A stretch of 64,000 nt of DNA from a candidate division NC10 bacterium CSP1-5 (GCA_001443495.1 LDXR01000003.1:63129-127128), one strand, 5' to 3'; positions 28,509-37,557 are shown, numbered from the stretch's first letter. Translations and numbers: made by a program. Notes: a model not told the origin generated them from the letters alone.

Positions 28509-29048
28509 TCATTGGGATGAGGCACCAGCGAGCTCGAAGCCTGCCGCAAGCGCCATCAGATTCAGTTCCTCGGTCCCTGTGGGGACCCGGGCCAGGACCG
28601 CCTTCTCGATGGCCTCTCGAGAGACGGCGCTCGAGAGCGCGGCGATCGTCCCCAGGGCGACGATGTTCGCCACGACCCCTTTGCCGAGCTTCTCCTTCGC
28701 CGTCTCGATGATAGGGAGAGCAAAGAGCGTGAAGCCCCCTGGAGGAAGAGCGGTAACCTGCGAGGAGTCCACGATCATTGCTCCCCGGTCTTTCAAGTCT
28801 CCCGAGTACTTGTCACACGCCTCCTGGGTCAGGGCGAGGAGGAGGTCGATCCGGCCGGCCTTGGGATAATCGATCTCTTCGTCGCTGATGATGACCTCTG
28901 CCTTGGTCGCCCCCCCGCGAGACTCGGGCCCGTACACCTGGGTCTGGACCACGTTTCTGCCATCCCGGATGGCCGCCTCGGCCAGGATGATCCCGGCCAG
29001 GATGACCCCCTGGCCCCCTTCGCCGCTTATCCGCACCTCGTACCTCAT
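28509..29048 (-). CDS. korC: 2-oxoacid:ferredoxin oxidoreductase gamma subunit
   Basis: Starts MRYEVRISGEGGQGVILAGI at 29048 (the frame is open slightly further). The 179-residue gamma domain has GEGGQGVILAGIILAEAA near the N-terminus, TQVYGPESRGGATKAEVII and NIVALGTIAALSSAVSREAI near the end. This is the last gene of korDABC and belongs to the 2-oxoglutarate (or 2-oxoacid) ferredoxin oxidoreductase complex. Specificity for 2-oxoglutarate is inferred from the gene order and the neighbouring TCA-cycle genes. Confidence 0.92.
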   Translation of the reverse strand: MRYEVRISGEGGQGVILAGIILAEAAIRDGRNVVQTQVYGPESRGGATKAEVIISDEEIDYPKAGRIDLLLALTQEACDKYSGDLKDRGAMIVDSSQVTALPPGGFTLFALPIIETAKEKLGKGVVANIVALGTIAALSSAVSREAIEKAVLARVPTGTEELNLMALAAGFELAGASSQ

Positions 29049-29096
29049 TGGCGTCTCCGACGCGCTAGCAAGCACATTCCCTTCCCGGCCTTCTCG

Positions 29097-29128
29097 CGTC
29101 CCAGCATCCCAGCGTCCTAGCTTTCAAG
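29097..29128. repeat. short octamer tandem array
   Basis: Units CGTCCCAG, CATCCCAG, CGTCCTAG and CTTTCAAG follow one another between korC and korB. The phase and degeneracy resemble the array at 3232-3263. Confidence 0.5.
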
Positions 29129-29130
29129 CG

Positions 29131-29895
29131 CTACGTCCGTCCCTGCGCTTTCGCAATGATCCCATCATAGGCTTCGGTGTACTCTGGGCCCGACGCCTGG
29201 TGGATCACCCCGGTCGGCAGCGTCGTCTTTGCCAACGCCTGGAGCATTTCGGCCGGCGTCCCCAGCTTGTTCCGCCGACCGTGAATCTCCGGACAGGTGG
29301 TCAGGACCTCGATGAACGAGAACCCCTTGTGCTGGATCCCCTCGGCGATGAGCTTCTCCAGGGGAATCGCCCGGTACACCGTCCCCCGGGCGACAAAGGT
29401 TCCGCCCGCGGCCTGCACCAGGCGGCAGGCATCGAAGTTCGGCTCGATGTTGCCGTACGGCGTCGTGGTGGAAAAGAGGGCCTCCGGCGTGGTCGGGGCC
29501 AGTTGCCCCCCCGTCATCCCGTAGATCTGGTTGTTGAAGAGGAGGCAGGTGAGATCGATATTCCGCCGCGCCGTATGGATCAGGTGGTTGCCGCCGATTG
29601 CGAGGCCGTCTCCATCCCCGGTGATGACGATGACGGTCAGCTCCGGCCGGGCCAGCTTCAAGCCGGTGGCAAAGGCCAGGGGCCGCCCGTGGGTCGTGTG
29701 GAGCGTGTTGCAGTCCACATACCCCGTGAGCCGGCTGGAACAGCCGATCCCGGAGACCATCGCGATCCGGTCCTTGGAAAGGCCCAGCCGATGGATGGCG
29801 CGAAGGAGCGCCTTCAGGACGATGCCGTTCCCGCACCCCTTGCACCACATGTGGGGCATCATTTCGCTTCGAAAATACTCGTGGTAATCAAACAT
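29131..29895 (-). CDS. korB: 2-oxoacid:ferredoxin oxidoreductase beta (TPP) subunit
   Basis: A 254-residue TPP subunit with WCKGCGNGIVLKALLRAIHR near residue 18, then GIGCSSRLTGYVDCNTLHTT, HGRPLAFATGLKLARPELTV, the Mg/TPP motif VITGDGDGLAIGGNHLIHTA and NNQIYGMTGGQLAPTTPE. It forms the TPP active site of the complex with KorA. Its first base overlaps the korA stop by one base. Confidence 0.94.
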   Translation of the reverse strand: MFDYHEYFRSEMMPHMWCKGCGNGIVLKALLRAIHRLGLSKDRIAMVSGIGCSSRLTGYVDCNTLHTTHGRPLAFATGLKLARPELTVIVITGDGDGLAIGGNHLIHTARRNIDLTCLLFNNQIYGMTGGQLAPTTPEALFSTTTPYGNIEPNFDACRLVQAAGGTFVARGTVYRAIPLEKLIAEGIQHKGFSFIEVLTTCPEIHGRRNKLGTPAEMLQALAKTTLPTGVIHQASGPEYTEAYDGIIAKAQGRT

Positions 29896-31028
29896 CAGCG
29901 TACCTCCTGCAAGGCGGCGAGGATCTCTTCGGGGTGAATCGGCTCCCCGCTCGCCTTCTGATACGCCGCGACCCTCGCCCGGCCCTGGGCCGCCCGCTCC
30001 ACCTCGTAGATCATCTGTCCAAGATTCATCTCGGCGACGACGATGGCCTTCACCTGCTGGGCCAGCTTCCCTACCTCGAGATCCAGGAAGGGCCAGAGCG
30101 AGATGGGACGGAGGAGGCCCGCCCGAAGGCCCTCGCTCCGCGCGGTGCGGACCGCCGCCCTGGCCGAGCGGGCCGTGATGCCGTAGGCAAAGACCGCCAC
30201 CTCCGCATCCTCCAGCATGAAGGTCTCGTACGCCGCGATCTCATCCCGATGCCGCTCCACCTTTCGATGGAGGCGCCGCTGATGCGCCTCGACGACCCGG
30301 GGGTTCTGGGTGGGGAATCCCCGCTCGTCGTGGGCCAGCCCGGTGACGTGGTAGCGATACCCCTCGCCGAAGCGGACGAAGGGGGGGACGTCGTCCTCGC
30401 CGGCCTTGTACGGGAGGTACACTTCGGGGGGGCACGTGGGTTTCGGACGCTCGACAATGGCGACCTGCGACGGGTCCGTCAGCTCGACCTTCTCCCGCAT
30501 GTGCCCGATGACCTCATCGTAGAGGAGGATGACCGGGGTGCGGAGGCGCTCTGCCAGGTTGAAGGCCCGAATCGTGCAATCGTGGACCTCTCGCACGGAG
30601 GCGGGGGCCAGGGCGATCATCGGGTGATCGCCGTGGGTCCCCCACCGGGCCTGCATGACATCGCTCTGGGCGGGGGACGTCGGCAGCCCGGTGCTCGGCC
30701 CTCCCCGCATGACGTTGACCACCACGCACGGGACTTCGGTATAGATGGCGTAACCCAGATTCTCCTGCTTGAGGGAGAACCCTGGCCCGCTCGTCGCGGT
30801 CATCGACTTTACCCCGCCGAGGGAGGCCCCGATACACGCGCCCATGGCGCCGATCTCGTCCTCCATCTGGATGAACTTGCCGCCAACCTGCGGCAGCAGC
30901 CTCGCCAACTCCTCGGCGATCTCGGAGGACGGAGTGATCGGGTAGCCGGCGTAGAATCGACACCCCGCGACGATGGCGCCACGGGCGCACGCCTCATTGC
31001 CTTGCATCAAGCCCACAGATGCTCGCAC
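29895..31028 (-). CDS. korA: 2-oxoacid:ferredoxin oxidoreductase alpha subunit
   Basis: A 377-residue alpha subunit: GNEACARGAIVAGCRFYAGY, then PITPSSEIAEELARLLPQVG, QMEDEIGAMGACIGASLGGV, KSMTATSGPGFSLKQENLGY and GLPTSPAQSDVMQARWGTHG. The gamma domain is separate (korC), as in four-gene Kor complexes. I chose the GTG at 31028, which has GAGGG upstream, over the ATG at 31007. It stands 15 bases after korD. Confidence 0.94.
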   Translation of the reverse strand: MRASVGLMQGNEACARGAIVAGCRFYAGYPITPSSEIAEELARLLPQVGGKFIQMEDEIGAMGACIGASLGGVKSMTATSGPGFSLKQENLGYAIYTEVPCVVVNVMRGGPSTGLPTSPAQSDVMQARWGTHGDHPMIALAPASVREVHDCTIRAFNLAERLRTPVILLYDEVIGHMREKVELTDPSQVAIVERPKPTCPPEVYLPYKAGEDDVPPFVRFGEGYRYHVTGLAHDERGFPTQNPRVVEAHQRRLHRKVERHRDEIAAYETFMLEDAEVAVFAYGITARSARAAVRTARSEGLRAGLLRPISLWPFLDLEVGKLAQQVKAIVVAEMNLGQMIYEVERAAQGRARVAAYQKASGEPIHPEEILAALQEVR

Positions 31029-31043
31029 GCGCTTCCCTCGACG

Positions 31044-31271
31044 TTATTCGATGGCGATCGCAAAATCGGGGCAGAGGACGTCGCACAAGAGGCACTTGTT
31101 ACACGCTTCCACGTTCACGACCTTCACCTTCCCCAAGATGTCCATGGCCAGGCAGTGCTTCTTACAGACGTCGACACAGATCTCGCAGCCCTTGCACCAC
31201 TCCTCCAGGATCCTGATGGTCACCTTCTCGGTGGTGTAGACCCTGCACCTCTGGTGCACTAAACTGTTCAT
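31044..31271 (-). CDS. korD: 4Fe-4S ferredoxin delta subunit of 2-oxoacid oxidoreductase
   Basis: A 75-residue ferredoxin starting MNSLVHQRCRVYTTEKVTIR at 31271, with two cluster motifs CKGCEICVDVCKKHCLAM and CNKCLLCDVLCPDFAIAIE. The second Cys quartet is complete. It is the first gene of korDABC and likely carries electrons to a free ferredoxin. Confidence 0.93.
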   Translation of the reverse strand: MNSLVHQRCRVYTTEKVTIRILEEWCKGCEICVDVCKKHCLAMDILGKVKVVNVEACNKCLLCDVLCPDFAIAIE

Positions 31272-31329
31272 GTCGTCGCCTTTTCCTCCTCGCGCCCCCA
31301 CCGGACACCGCCGCTGCCCGACGACGGCG

Positions 31330-32640
31330 CTAGCGTCTCAGCTCGATCGGGACATAGTCGCGATGGTCCGAGCCGGTGTAGACCTGCCGCGGCCGGGCGA
31401 TCTTCTGGTCGGGATCCGTCAGCATCTCCTGCCACTGGGCGAGCCACCCCGGGGTCCGGCCGATGGCGAAGAGGACCGGGTAGATGTCCACGGGGAAACC
31501 CATGGCCTCGTAGATGATCCCCGAGTAGAAATCGACGTTCGGGTAGAGCCGGCGCGTCACAAAGAACTCGTCCTCCAGGGCGATGCGCTCGAGCTCGATG
31601 GCGATGTCCAGGAGCGGATTCGGCCCGGTGACCGTGAAGACCTGCCTGGCGATCTCCCGGATGATCCGCGCCCGGGGATCGTAGTTCTTGTAGATCCGAT
31701 GACCGAAGCCCATGAGGAGCGCCTCGCGCGTCTTGACCTTCTTGATGAACTCGGGGATCTTCTCCTTGGACCCGATCTCGCGGAGCATGCGCAGCACCGC
31801 CTCGTTTGCCCCGCCGTGGAGGGGCCCATAGAGGGCCGCGGTGGCCGCCGCCACGGCCGAGTAGGGATCGACATGGGAGCTGCCGACGCTGCGCATGGCA
31901 TTGGCACTGCAGTTCTGCTCGTGGTCCACGTGGAGGACGAACAGGACATCGAGGGCCTTCTCCAACACGGGATCGGGCTTGTACTTCAATTCGGTCTTCT
32001 TGAAGAGCATGTTGAGGAAATTGCCGGCATACGACAAGTCGTTGTCGGGGTACGCATAGGGCATCCCCAGGCTGTGCCGGTAGGCGAAGGCGGCCAAGGT
32101 CGGCATCTTGGCGATGAGGCGGAAGATCTGCTGCTTCCGGTCCGCCGGGTCCCGGATGTCCTTGGCATCGGGGTAAAAAGTAGAGAGGGCCCCCACCGTC
32201 CCGACCAAGATCCCCATCGGATGCGCGTCGTAGTGGAAGCCATCCATGAACTTCTTGATGTTCTCGTGGATCATCGTGTGGTGGGTGATGTGGTACGTCC
32301 ACTCGTCGAGCTGCTTCCGGGTGGGGAGTTCGCCGTGGAGGATGAGATAGGCGGTCTCCAGAAACGTGCTCCGCTCGGCTAACTGCTCGATGGGGTAGCC
32401 CCGGTAGCGGAGGATCCCCCGTTCCCCGTCGATGAAGGTGATCGTGCTCTTGCAGGACGCCGTGTTCATGAAGGCGGGGTCATAACCCATCAGGCCGAAG
32501 TCCCCCTCTGACACCTTGATCTGCCGGAGGTCCGCCGTCCGGATGGATGCCCCGTAGGTTGGATACGTCCCGTACTGGATCGGGATCTCGTAGGTCTTGC
32601 CGGTCCGATTATCGGTAATCGTCAATGTGTCCTTTCCCAT
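31330..32640 (-). CDS. gltA: citrate synthase
   Basis: A 436-residue type II-length citrate synthase. Active-site residues are visible in VLHVDHEQNCSANAMRSVGS, YGPLHGGANEAVLRMLREIG (His of GPLHGGAN), GFGHRIYKNYDPRARIIREI and YPNVDFYSGIIYEAMGFPVD (catalytic Asp). The N-terminal extension with the FMNTASCKSTITFIDGERGI segment is normal for Gram-negative GltA. It condenses acetyl-CoA and oxaloacetate and lies between the Kor operon and icd, forming a TCA block. Confidence 0.96.
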   Translation of the reverse strand: MGKDTLTITDNRTGKTYEIPIQYGTYPTYGASIRTADLRQIKVSEGDFGLMGYDPAFMNTASCKSTITFIDGERGILRYRGYPIEQLAERSTFLETAYLILHGELPTRKQLDEWTYHITHHTMIHENIKKFMDGFHYDAHPMGILVGTVGALSTFYPDAKDIRDPADRKQQIFRLIAKMPTLAAFAYRHSLGMPYAYPDNDLSYAGNFLNMLFKKTELKYKPDPVLEKALDVLFVLHVDHEQNCSANAMRSVGSSHVDPYSAVAAATAALYGPLHGGANEAVLRMLREIGSKEKIPEFIKKVKTREALLMGFGHRIYKNYDPRARIIREIARQVFTVTGPNPLLDIAIELERIALEDEFFVTRRLYPNVDFYSGIIYEAMGFPVDIYPVLFAIGRTPGWLAQWQEMLTDPDQKIARPRQVYTGSDHRDYVPIELRR

Positions 32641-32661
32641 GGTCCGTCCCCCCCATTCGTG

Positions 32662-32689
32662 GTTCAGGGTTCATCGTTCATAGTTCAGG
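32662..32689. repeat. heptamer tandem array, GTTCANN type
   Basis: Four 7-nt units (GTTCAGG, GTTCATC, GTTCATA, GTTCAGG) just upstream of gltA. The same unit type recurs at 61708-61742. Confidence 0.7.
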
Positions 32690-32710
32690 GCAGTGCAAAG
32701 TTCGCACTGC
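32690..32710. other. hairpin (arms GCAGTGC / GCACTGC)
   Basis: A perfect 7-bp inverted repeat with a 7-nt loop between the two heptamer arrays. No T tract follows on either strand, so it is not a clear intrinsic terminator. Confidence 0.5.
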
Positions 32711-32712
32711 GT

Positions 32713-32776
32713 AGTCAATAGTCAATCGTCAATGGTCAATAGCTCACTATCGACTAATAACAAATGACTATTGACT
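32713..32776. repeat. heptamer array (NGTCAAT) with 12-bp inverted repeat
   Basis: Units AGTCAAT, AGTCAAT, CGTCAAT and GGTCAAT occupy 32713-32740. Their first 12 bases, AGTCAATAGTCA, are repeated inverted at 32765-32776, making a possible 64-nt stem-loop between icd and gltA. Confidence 0.6.
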
Positions 32777-32805
32777 GGATCTGCCGTCATCGGTCATCGC
32801 CCCGG

Positions 32806-34032
32806 TTAGCTCATGTTCCCGATAATAGCGTCCCCGAACTGGGAGCACTTCAGCTCGGTGGCACCCTCCATCAGCCGAGCAAAATCATAGGTCACCCGTT
32901 TCTGTTCGATGGACTTTTCGAGCCCATGGTAGATGCGGTCGGCCGCCGGCTGCCAGCCCAGGTGCTCGAGCATCATGGCCCCGGCGAGGATGACCGCGCC
33001 GGGGTTCACCTTGTCCTGGCCCGCGTATTTCGGGGCGGTGCCGTGGGTCGCCTCAAACAGCGCCGTCGGGATCCCGATGTTGGCCCCCGGCGCGATCCCG
33101 AGCCCCCCCACCTGCGCCGCGGTGGCGTCCGAGAGGTAATCCCCGTTCAGGTTGGGGGTCGCGAGGATGTCGTACTCGTCGGTCCGGGTGAGGATCTGCT
33201 GGAACATGCTGTCCGCGATCCGATCCTTGATCACCACCACCCCCTCGGGGGCCTGGCCCTTGTATTTGGCCCAGAGGTCGTCTTCCGAGACCGTAACGTG
33301 GGGGAATTCCTCGCGCGCCAGCTCATAGCCCCAGTCCCGAAACGCCCCCTCCGTGTACTTCATGATGTTGCCCTTGTGCACAAGCGTCACGCTCTTCCGC
33401 TTCCGGGCCAGGGCATACTGCATCGCCATCCGGACGAGCCGCTTGGTGCCGGTCACACTGATCGGCTTGATGCCGATGCCCGAATCGGGGCGAATCGTGG
33501 CCCCCATCTCCTGGGTCAGGAAGGCAATGAGCTTCTTCGCCTCCGGCGTCCCCTGTTGCCACTCGATCCCGGCGTAGACATCCTCGGTATTCTCCCGGAA
33601 AATCACCACGTCCATCTTCTCCGGGTGCTTCACCGGGCTCGGCGTCCCTTTGAAGTAGCGGACCGGCCGGACACAGGCGAACAGATCCAGGATCTGCCGG
33701 AGCGCCACGTTGAGGCTCCGGATGCCGCCCCCCACCGGCGTGGTCAGCGGCCCCTTGATGGCGACCACGTGCTCCCGAATGGCGTCCACGGTGGCCTGCG
33801 GGAGCCACTCCCCCGTCGCCTTGTGGGCCTTCTCGCCGGCCAAAATCTCCTTCCACACGATCCGTTTACGGCCGCCGAAGGCTTTCTCAACGGCGGCGTC
33901 GATCACCCGCACGCTCGCCCGCCAGATGTCGGGGCCGGTCCCGTCCCCCTCGATGAAGGGGATGGTGGGATCGTCGGGCACGACGAGTTGGCCGTTTTTG
34001 AACTGAATTTTGGTGCCAGTCCCTTTTGCCAT
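32806..34032 (-). CDS. icd: isocitrate dehydrogenase (NADP-type, IcdA family)
   Basis: A 408-residue protein starting [20 protein letters not shown] at 34032; the frame is open 13 codons further. Family motifs: [19 protein letters not shown], the isocitrate site [40 protein letters not shown] then [13 protein letters not shown], and the C-terminal nucleotide/metal site [20 protein letters not shown] and [24 protein letters not shown] dependence is expected for this E. coli-like group but not proved here. It may run oxidatively or, with Kor, reductively. Confidence 0.95.
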   Translation of the reverse strand: MAKGTGTKIQFKNGQLVVPDDPTIPFIEGDGTGPDIWRASVRVIDAAVEKAFGGRKRIVWKEILAGEKAHKATGEWLPQATVDAIREHVVAIKGPLTTPVGGGIRSLNVALRQILDLFACVRPVRYFKGTPSPVKHPEKMDVVIFRENTEDVYAGIEWQQGTPEAKKLIAFLTQEMGATIRPDSGIGIKPISVTGTKRLVRMAMQYALARKRKSVTLVHKGNIMKYTEGAFRDWGYELAREEFPHVTVSEDDLWAKYKGQAPEGVVVIKDRIADSMFQQILTRTDEYDILATPNLNGDYLSDATAAQVGGLGIAPGANIGIPTALFEATHGTAPKYAGQDKVNPGAVILAGAMMLEHLGWQPAADRIYHGLEKSIEQKRVTYDFARLMEGATELKCSQFGDAIIGNMS

Positions 34033-34106
34033 ATTGAAGTCCTCCGTATCCGAGTGCGGGTTAAACCTCACCTAGGATCGAGGTCAGTGCCTTCATTGCG
34101 CGACCT

Positions 34107-35468
34107 TCACGGCCTCCTGACTATGCTTTCCTCGATGCGCTGGAGCATCTCGTCGTTGGTGCCGTACTTGAACTCTTCGAGGCCCCGCTTGCTCGCCTCC
34201 TCCCGTTCGACCCGCTCCAAGATCCGCCAGAGTCCCTTATGGACGACCGGGACTGTCCGCTTCCGGAGATGATGATAGATGGTGCCGATCCGCCGATAGA
34301 TCTCCCGACGGCTGAATCCAGGACGCTGGGCGAGGTAGCGGTTCACCACAGCCGCCCCCTTCTCCCCATCAAGCCGCGCAATGCCGACCACCCCCTCGCT
34401 GGCGTTCCGCGACCAGCCGATGACAAAGACGCCATCGAGAAGCTGCTCGGCCTTGGGATCATAGGCTTGATACGCGGCCGTTTCAGGATCGCCAGGATCC
34501 GGTTTTGGATTGGTCGAGTAGCCCCAGGCGCCTTTTGCCGGGGCAAGACCGAGGTCGAGGTCCACGACGTCCCCGATGGCAAAGATCACCGTGTCCACGG
34601 GGAGAATCGTGGTCTCCCCTAACCCCTTGGCGGAGAGCTGGCCCCTGCGTTCCTCCAACGTGTTCTCCTCGACCTCCATGCCGACCATCCGCCCGGTCTC
34701 GTCCCGGATGATCGCTTTCGGTGAGGCCAGAAAGCGGAACTTGATCCGGGTGGGACCTCTGCCTGCCTTCGGCTCGACGTGACAGTCCTTGGTTAGCTCC
34801 TTGAACTGGACATCCATGTCCTGGCCGAGCGGCCCCAGCCGGGGTCGAATCCGCTCGAGCTCTTGCTTGAGCGCCTCTTTGTCGATATGCCACGCGATGG
34901 GTCGCATCTCGCGATCATCGTATTTCCGCTCCACAGGCCCCCGCCGCGCCACGGCGATGACCTCAGGAACTTTGCGAATCGTCACCAGATAGTTGGCGAT
35001 ATCCGCCATGACGTTGCCGATGCCGATGATGGCCACGCGGTTACCCATGGGAAACTCTCTCTGGCTGAAGGGTGGAAGGAGGTTGTAGTGATAGACCAGG
35101 TCCTTGGCGTGATAGACATTCGGCCCGTCGTCCCCGGGAACACCCAACGACTTCGTCCCCTGTGCGCCCGCCCCGACCACGATCGCGTTCGGCTTGAGAT
35201 CTTGTAGTTCGCTGAGGCGGATGGCCCCCGCATCTCCCACGGTGACACCGCCGAAGTAAATGATCCGGGGATCGGCCAGGATCTGCCGAAACTGCTTCCG
35301 CAAGCCCTCTTTCATTTTGTGCTTAGACAGGTAGATGCCGTACTCCGCCAGGCCACCGGGTTTGATGTCCCGGTTGAGGATCACGACGGTATGCCCTTTC
35401 GCGGCAATTTTGCCTGTGGCATACAGGGCTGCGGGCCCCGCGCCCACCACGATGACAAGATGTCTCAT
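34107..35468 (-). CDS. ferredoxin-NADP reductase-like FAD flavoprotein (adrenodoxin-reductase type)
   Basis: Starts MRHLVIVVGAGPAALYATGK at 35468, with AAGGAG just upstream. This 453-residue flavoprotein has the FAD motif GAGPAALYATG, the following RDIKPGGLAEYGIYLSKHKM, an NAD(P)-binding motif in RVAIIGIGNVMADIANYLVT, the double-Arg ARRGPVERKY and a C-terminal VFVIGWSRNASEGVVGIARL with the FAD-closing Asp replaced in part. It resembles adrenodoxin reductase/FprA, which exchange electrons between ferredoxin and NADP. Next to Kor, PFOR and icd it would connect reduced ferredoxin with NADPH. A sigma-54-like site lies about 80 bases upstream. Confidence 0.85.
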   Translation of the reverse strand: MRHLVIVVGAGPAALYATGKIAAKGHTVVILNRDIKPGGLAEYGIYLSKHKMKEGLRKQFRQILADPRIIYFGGVTVGDAGAIRLSELQDLKPNAIVVGAGAQGTKSLGVPGDDGPNVYHAKDLVYHYNLLPPFSQREFPMGNRVAIIGIGNVMADIANYLVTIRKVPEVIAVARRGPVERKYDDREMRPIAWHIDKEALKQELERIRPRLGPLGQDMDVQFKELTKDCHVEPKAGRGPTRIKFRFLASPKAIIRDETGRMVGMEVEENTLEERRGQLSAKGLGETTILPVDTVIFAIGDVVDLDLGLAPAKGAWGYSTNPKPDPGDPETAAYQAYDPKAEQLLDGVFVIGWSRNASEGVVGIARLDGEKGAAVVNRYLAQRPGFSRREIYRRIGTIYHHLRKRTVPVVHKGLWRILERVEREEASKRGLEEFKYGTNDEMLQRIEESIVRRP

Positions 35469-35811
35469 ATGGTCTCCTTGCGATACCATCATCTGCCATC
35501 CCCTGCTTATCGATCGCCGGGCCCATGGCAATACGACGTGCTTTTCTGGCAAGGTGCATGCCAGACCCGCCCAAAGCGCGGTGGATCACTATGGGCGAAG
35601 ATTTTCATTGAATTCAAGAGGTTAGAATGGACGGGCTAGACGAGGTTTGGATTGGGCACCCGAGCGGAGGGGAGACTAGGACATCGCTGCCCCAGCCTGC
35701 GCGCCGCCAACTTCTTAACGCCTTGGATTATAAGGAGGAGATACATAGGACATCTGTGTCCCAGGCTAACGAGGATGCCCGGTTCCATTTGCCCTTTCTC
35801 ATCGGACGCCT
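35469..35811. other. intergenic region with sigma-54-like site and imperfect direct repeat
   Basis: About 340 bases between the flavoprotein start and the first CMD gene stop. It holds the sigma-54-like promoter at 35548-35563 and two similar 22-nt blocks starting TAGGACATC at 35677 and 35749, about 72 bases apart. No gene is recognisable. Confidence 0.5.
35548..35563 (-). promoter_or_regulatory. candidate sigma-54 promoter (-24/-12)
   Basis: On minus, TGGCATGCACCTTGCC has the GG-N10-GC core and matches the RpoN consensus except one base in the -24 box (T for C) and the last -12 base. It lies about 80 bases before the flavoprotein ATG. Sigma-54 promoters need an enhancer-binding activator; none is seen nearby. 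Confidence 0.55.
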
Positions 35812-36150
35812 TCAACCTTTCCGCTTCCGAGCCTTCCGCCGTTTCGCCAGGGTGTCCTCGATCGCGGTGAGGGCCGCCATGCCCGTGGGGAAGCCTGACG
35901 TGGTGATCGCCAGCAGGGCGACCTGGCGGATCTCGGCTGGTGAGGCCCCTTTTTCCAGACCGAGACGCACATGGGCCCGTATCGCTCCATCCAACCGGCC
36001 ACCGATCGCAATCCCCAGCTTGATCAACTCGCGGGTCTTGGGGTCGAGGGGGCCTTCCTGATGAACGGCACTCCCCAGGCTATCGTACGCCTTCCACACT
36101 CGGCGGAAGGTCCGCTGAAAGCGCTCATAGGGTACTGGTAGCTTCCCCAT
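35812..36150 (-). CDS. carboxymuconolactone-decarboxylase-like protein, copy A
   Basis: A 112-residue protein starting MGKLPVPYERFQRTFRRVWK, with a GGAGGAGCG ribosome site. It has the CMD helix pattern (PKTRELIKLGIAIGGRLDGA, IRAHVRLGLEKGASPAEIRQ) but lacks the CxxC of AhpD peroxidases and so is not a thiol-redox AhpD. It is about 90% identical at nucleotide level to copy B at 44575-44910. Its place directly after a tetrahaem cytochrome gene suggests a role beside respiratory complexes, but no activity is known. Confidence 0.8.
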   Translation of the reverse strand: MGKLPVPYERFQRTFRRVWKAYDSLGSAVHQEGPLDPKTRELIKLGIAIGGRLDGAIRAHVRLGLEKGASPAEIRQVALLAITTSGFPTGMAALTAIEDTLAKRRKARKRKG

Positions 36151-36305
36151 CGCTCCTCCGTTGTTAGCGCCTGTTTGAAAGTCCATCATCAATACGCGTG
36201 GCCCGTGCGATCTCTGGTCGTAGGGGGTGGACCGCATGACAGAGAGACTCCCCCGGTTCAATCACCCGCCGATGGAGAACGGAATAGTGCCGGTAGCGCG
36301 CCGGC
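35830..36305. repeat. duplicated block copy A (CMD gene plus 3' end of membrane gene)
   Basis: This block is repeated at about 44590-45070 in the same orientation, 8.7 kb away. The CMD part is about 90% identical; the upstream part is more diverged but still alignable (ATAGTGCCGGTAGCGCGCCGG region). Confidence 0.8.
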
Positions 36306-36306
36306 T
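36164..36306 (-). pseudogene. remnant of membrane-protein gene 3' end
   Basis: The residues PARYRHYSVLHRRVIEPGES and a tail ending IDDGLSNRR stop match the end of the membrane protein beside copy B (MPARYRHYSLFHRGVIEPGQ, then IIDDGRKG in another frame). The remaining N-terminal membrane part is absent; the tetrahaem cytochrome gene ends seven bases away. It looks like a leftover of a duplicated gene pair whose first gene was lost. Confidence 0.7.
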
Positions 36307-36312
36307 GGCCCA

Positions 36313-37557
36313 TCATCGCCGGTCGCCCTGGGGCGCCGAGCTCCTCGGCCCGGCCGATCGGCCCGGGCCTGCCCGGGCAGAGAGAAGATAGGCAATCAGG
36401 TCGGCCATTTCTCCCCCTTTGAGGATCGGCCAGGCAATGTCCTGCTCCAGCATCACGGCTTCCATCTTGGACGCGTGATTCCACATCGCGGTGATCACCT
36501 CCACGGGGGTGCCAAGTTCCTCCACCTTCGCGAGATCCGGCCCGACCGTTTGGCCAATTCCCGGGGCGGCGTGGCACGTGCCACACCGTTTTTCCGTGTA
36601 TACCGCCCTCCCCCTGGCCGCGTCGGCCGGCGGGTCGATGAACTGAAAGAAATAGAGGTAGCTAATGAGATCCGACATCTGCCCTGCGTTGAGAGAGGGG
36701 ACCTCGATCCCGCGCTGGGCCATCTCCGCCCACATCTTGGGCCCGTGGTTCCACATTGCGCCAGCGATTCGCATCAGGCTTCCCTTGACCGTGATGCCGA
36801 GGTCGGGTCCAACCTTCCCCCCGTGACCCCGGATTGAGTGGCAATCGACGCAATACTTCGTTCTGTACAGCTTCTCACCGCGCCCAGGGTTTCCCACCGG
36901 GGCGTAGACCCGTTCGAGTCCCCCCCTCCCGGCAGCCCGAATATAGGCCAAGAGGTCAGGAACGTCGTTCCCCTCGACGGTGGGGCGCGGCACGGCCATC
37001 TCCCGCATCTTCTCCGCCATCGCCTTCCCGTTTTCCCACAGGGCAGTCGTCAGGAAGAGGGGAGAGGCATACCGGCTGTACTCGTCCAGCGCGGGGCCGA
37101 TCCTGCCACCTTTCCCTCCCAGGGAGTGGCAGGTCTGGCAACCTTTTTGGCGGTACAGGCGCGCTCCGGTCGCCGCGTCTCCGGGAGGGTCCAGGGAGCT
37201 CAGGTAGTAGAGGAAGGCGATGAGGCTCGCCATCTCTGAGGGTTTGAATGTGGGTCGGACGACTCGTTTTTCTTGGAAGACGTGTTCCATGCCGGGGAGA
37301 TGGTTCCACATGACCCCGGCGATCTCCAACAGGGGACGGTTCAGGATCCCCCGACCTAGGTCGGGGCCCGTGACTCCTCCCACTTCTTGGACCGCGTGAC
37401 AGCGGAGGCATCCTTTCTCGATAAAGAACCGGCTGCCCTCGAGGGGATTGCCGGGAAGGAGGGCCGAGAGGGCCTCATGGCCACCAAGGGCTGGCGGGAC
37501 CTTGAGTCCCACTCCCGAGAGGAGTACCAGGCCGACCACCAGGAATCGGGCATTCAT
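36313..37557 (-). CDS. tetrahaem cytochrome c (four fused class I-like domains)
   Basis: A 414-residue exported protein starting MNARFLVVGLVLLSGVGLKV (signal peptide); its ATG overlaps the preceding small gene by ATGA. Four CXXCH motifs (CLRCH, CQTCH, CVDCH, CGTCH) each begin a domain of about 95 residues with GPDL, then (M/L)W(N/E)xxxxM and a DLLAYIR-like closing helix. The conserved Met in MWNHxxxM is a likely distal haem ligand. It ends the NrfD operon and may take electrons from the complex. Its domains are paralogous to those at 42894-44129 and 63070-64000. Confidence 0.9.
   Translation of the reverse strand: MNARFLVVGLVLLSGVGLKVPPALGGHEALSALLPGNPLEGSRFFIEKGCLRCHAVQEVGGVTGPDLGRGILNRPLLEIAGVMWNHLPGMEHVFQEKRVVRPTFKPSEMASLIAFLYYLSSLDPPGDAATGARLYRQKGCQTCHSLGGKGGRIGPALDEYSRYASPLFLTTALWENGKAMAEKMREMAVPRPTVEGNDVPDLLAYIRAAGRGGLERVYAPVGNPGRGEKLYRTKYCVDCHSIRGHGGKVGPDLGITVKGSLMRIAGAMWNHGPKMWAEMAQRGIEVPSLNAGQMSDLISYLYFFQFIDPPADAARGRAVYTEKRCGTCHAAPGIGQTVGPDLAKVEELGTPVEVITAMWNHASKMEAVMLEQDIAWPILKGGEMADLIAYLLSARAGPGRSAGPRSSAPQGDRR

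Noticed and set aside
35812-36150. AhpD alkylhydroperoxidase
   Set aside because: The CxxC redox pair required for AhpD is absent in both copies, so only the broader CMD fold is supported.
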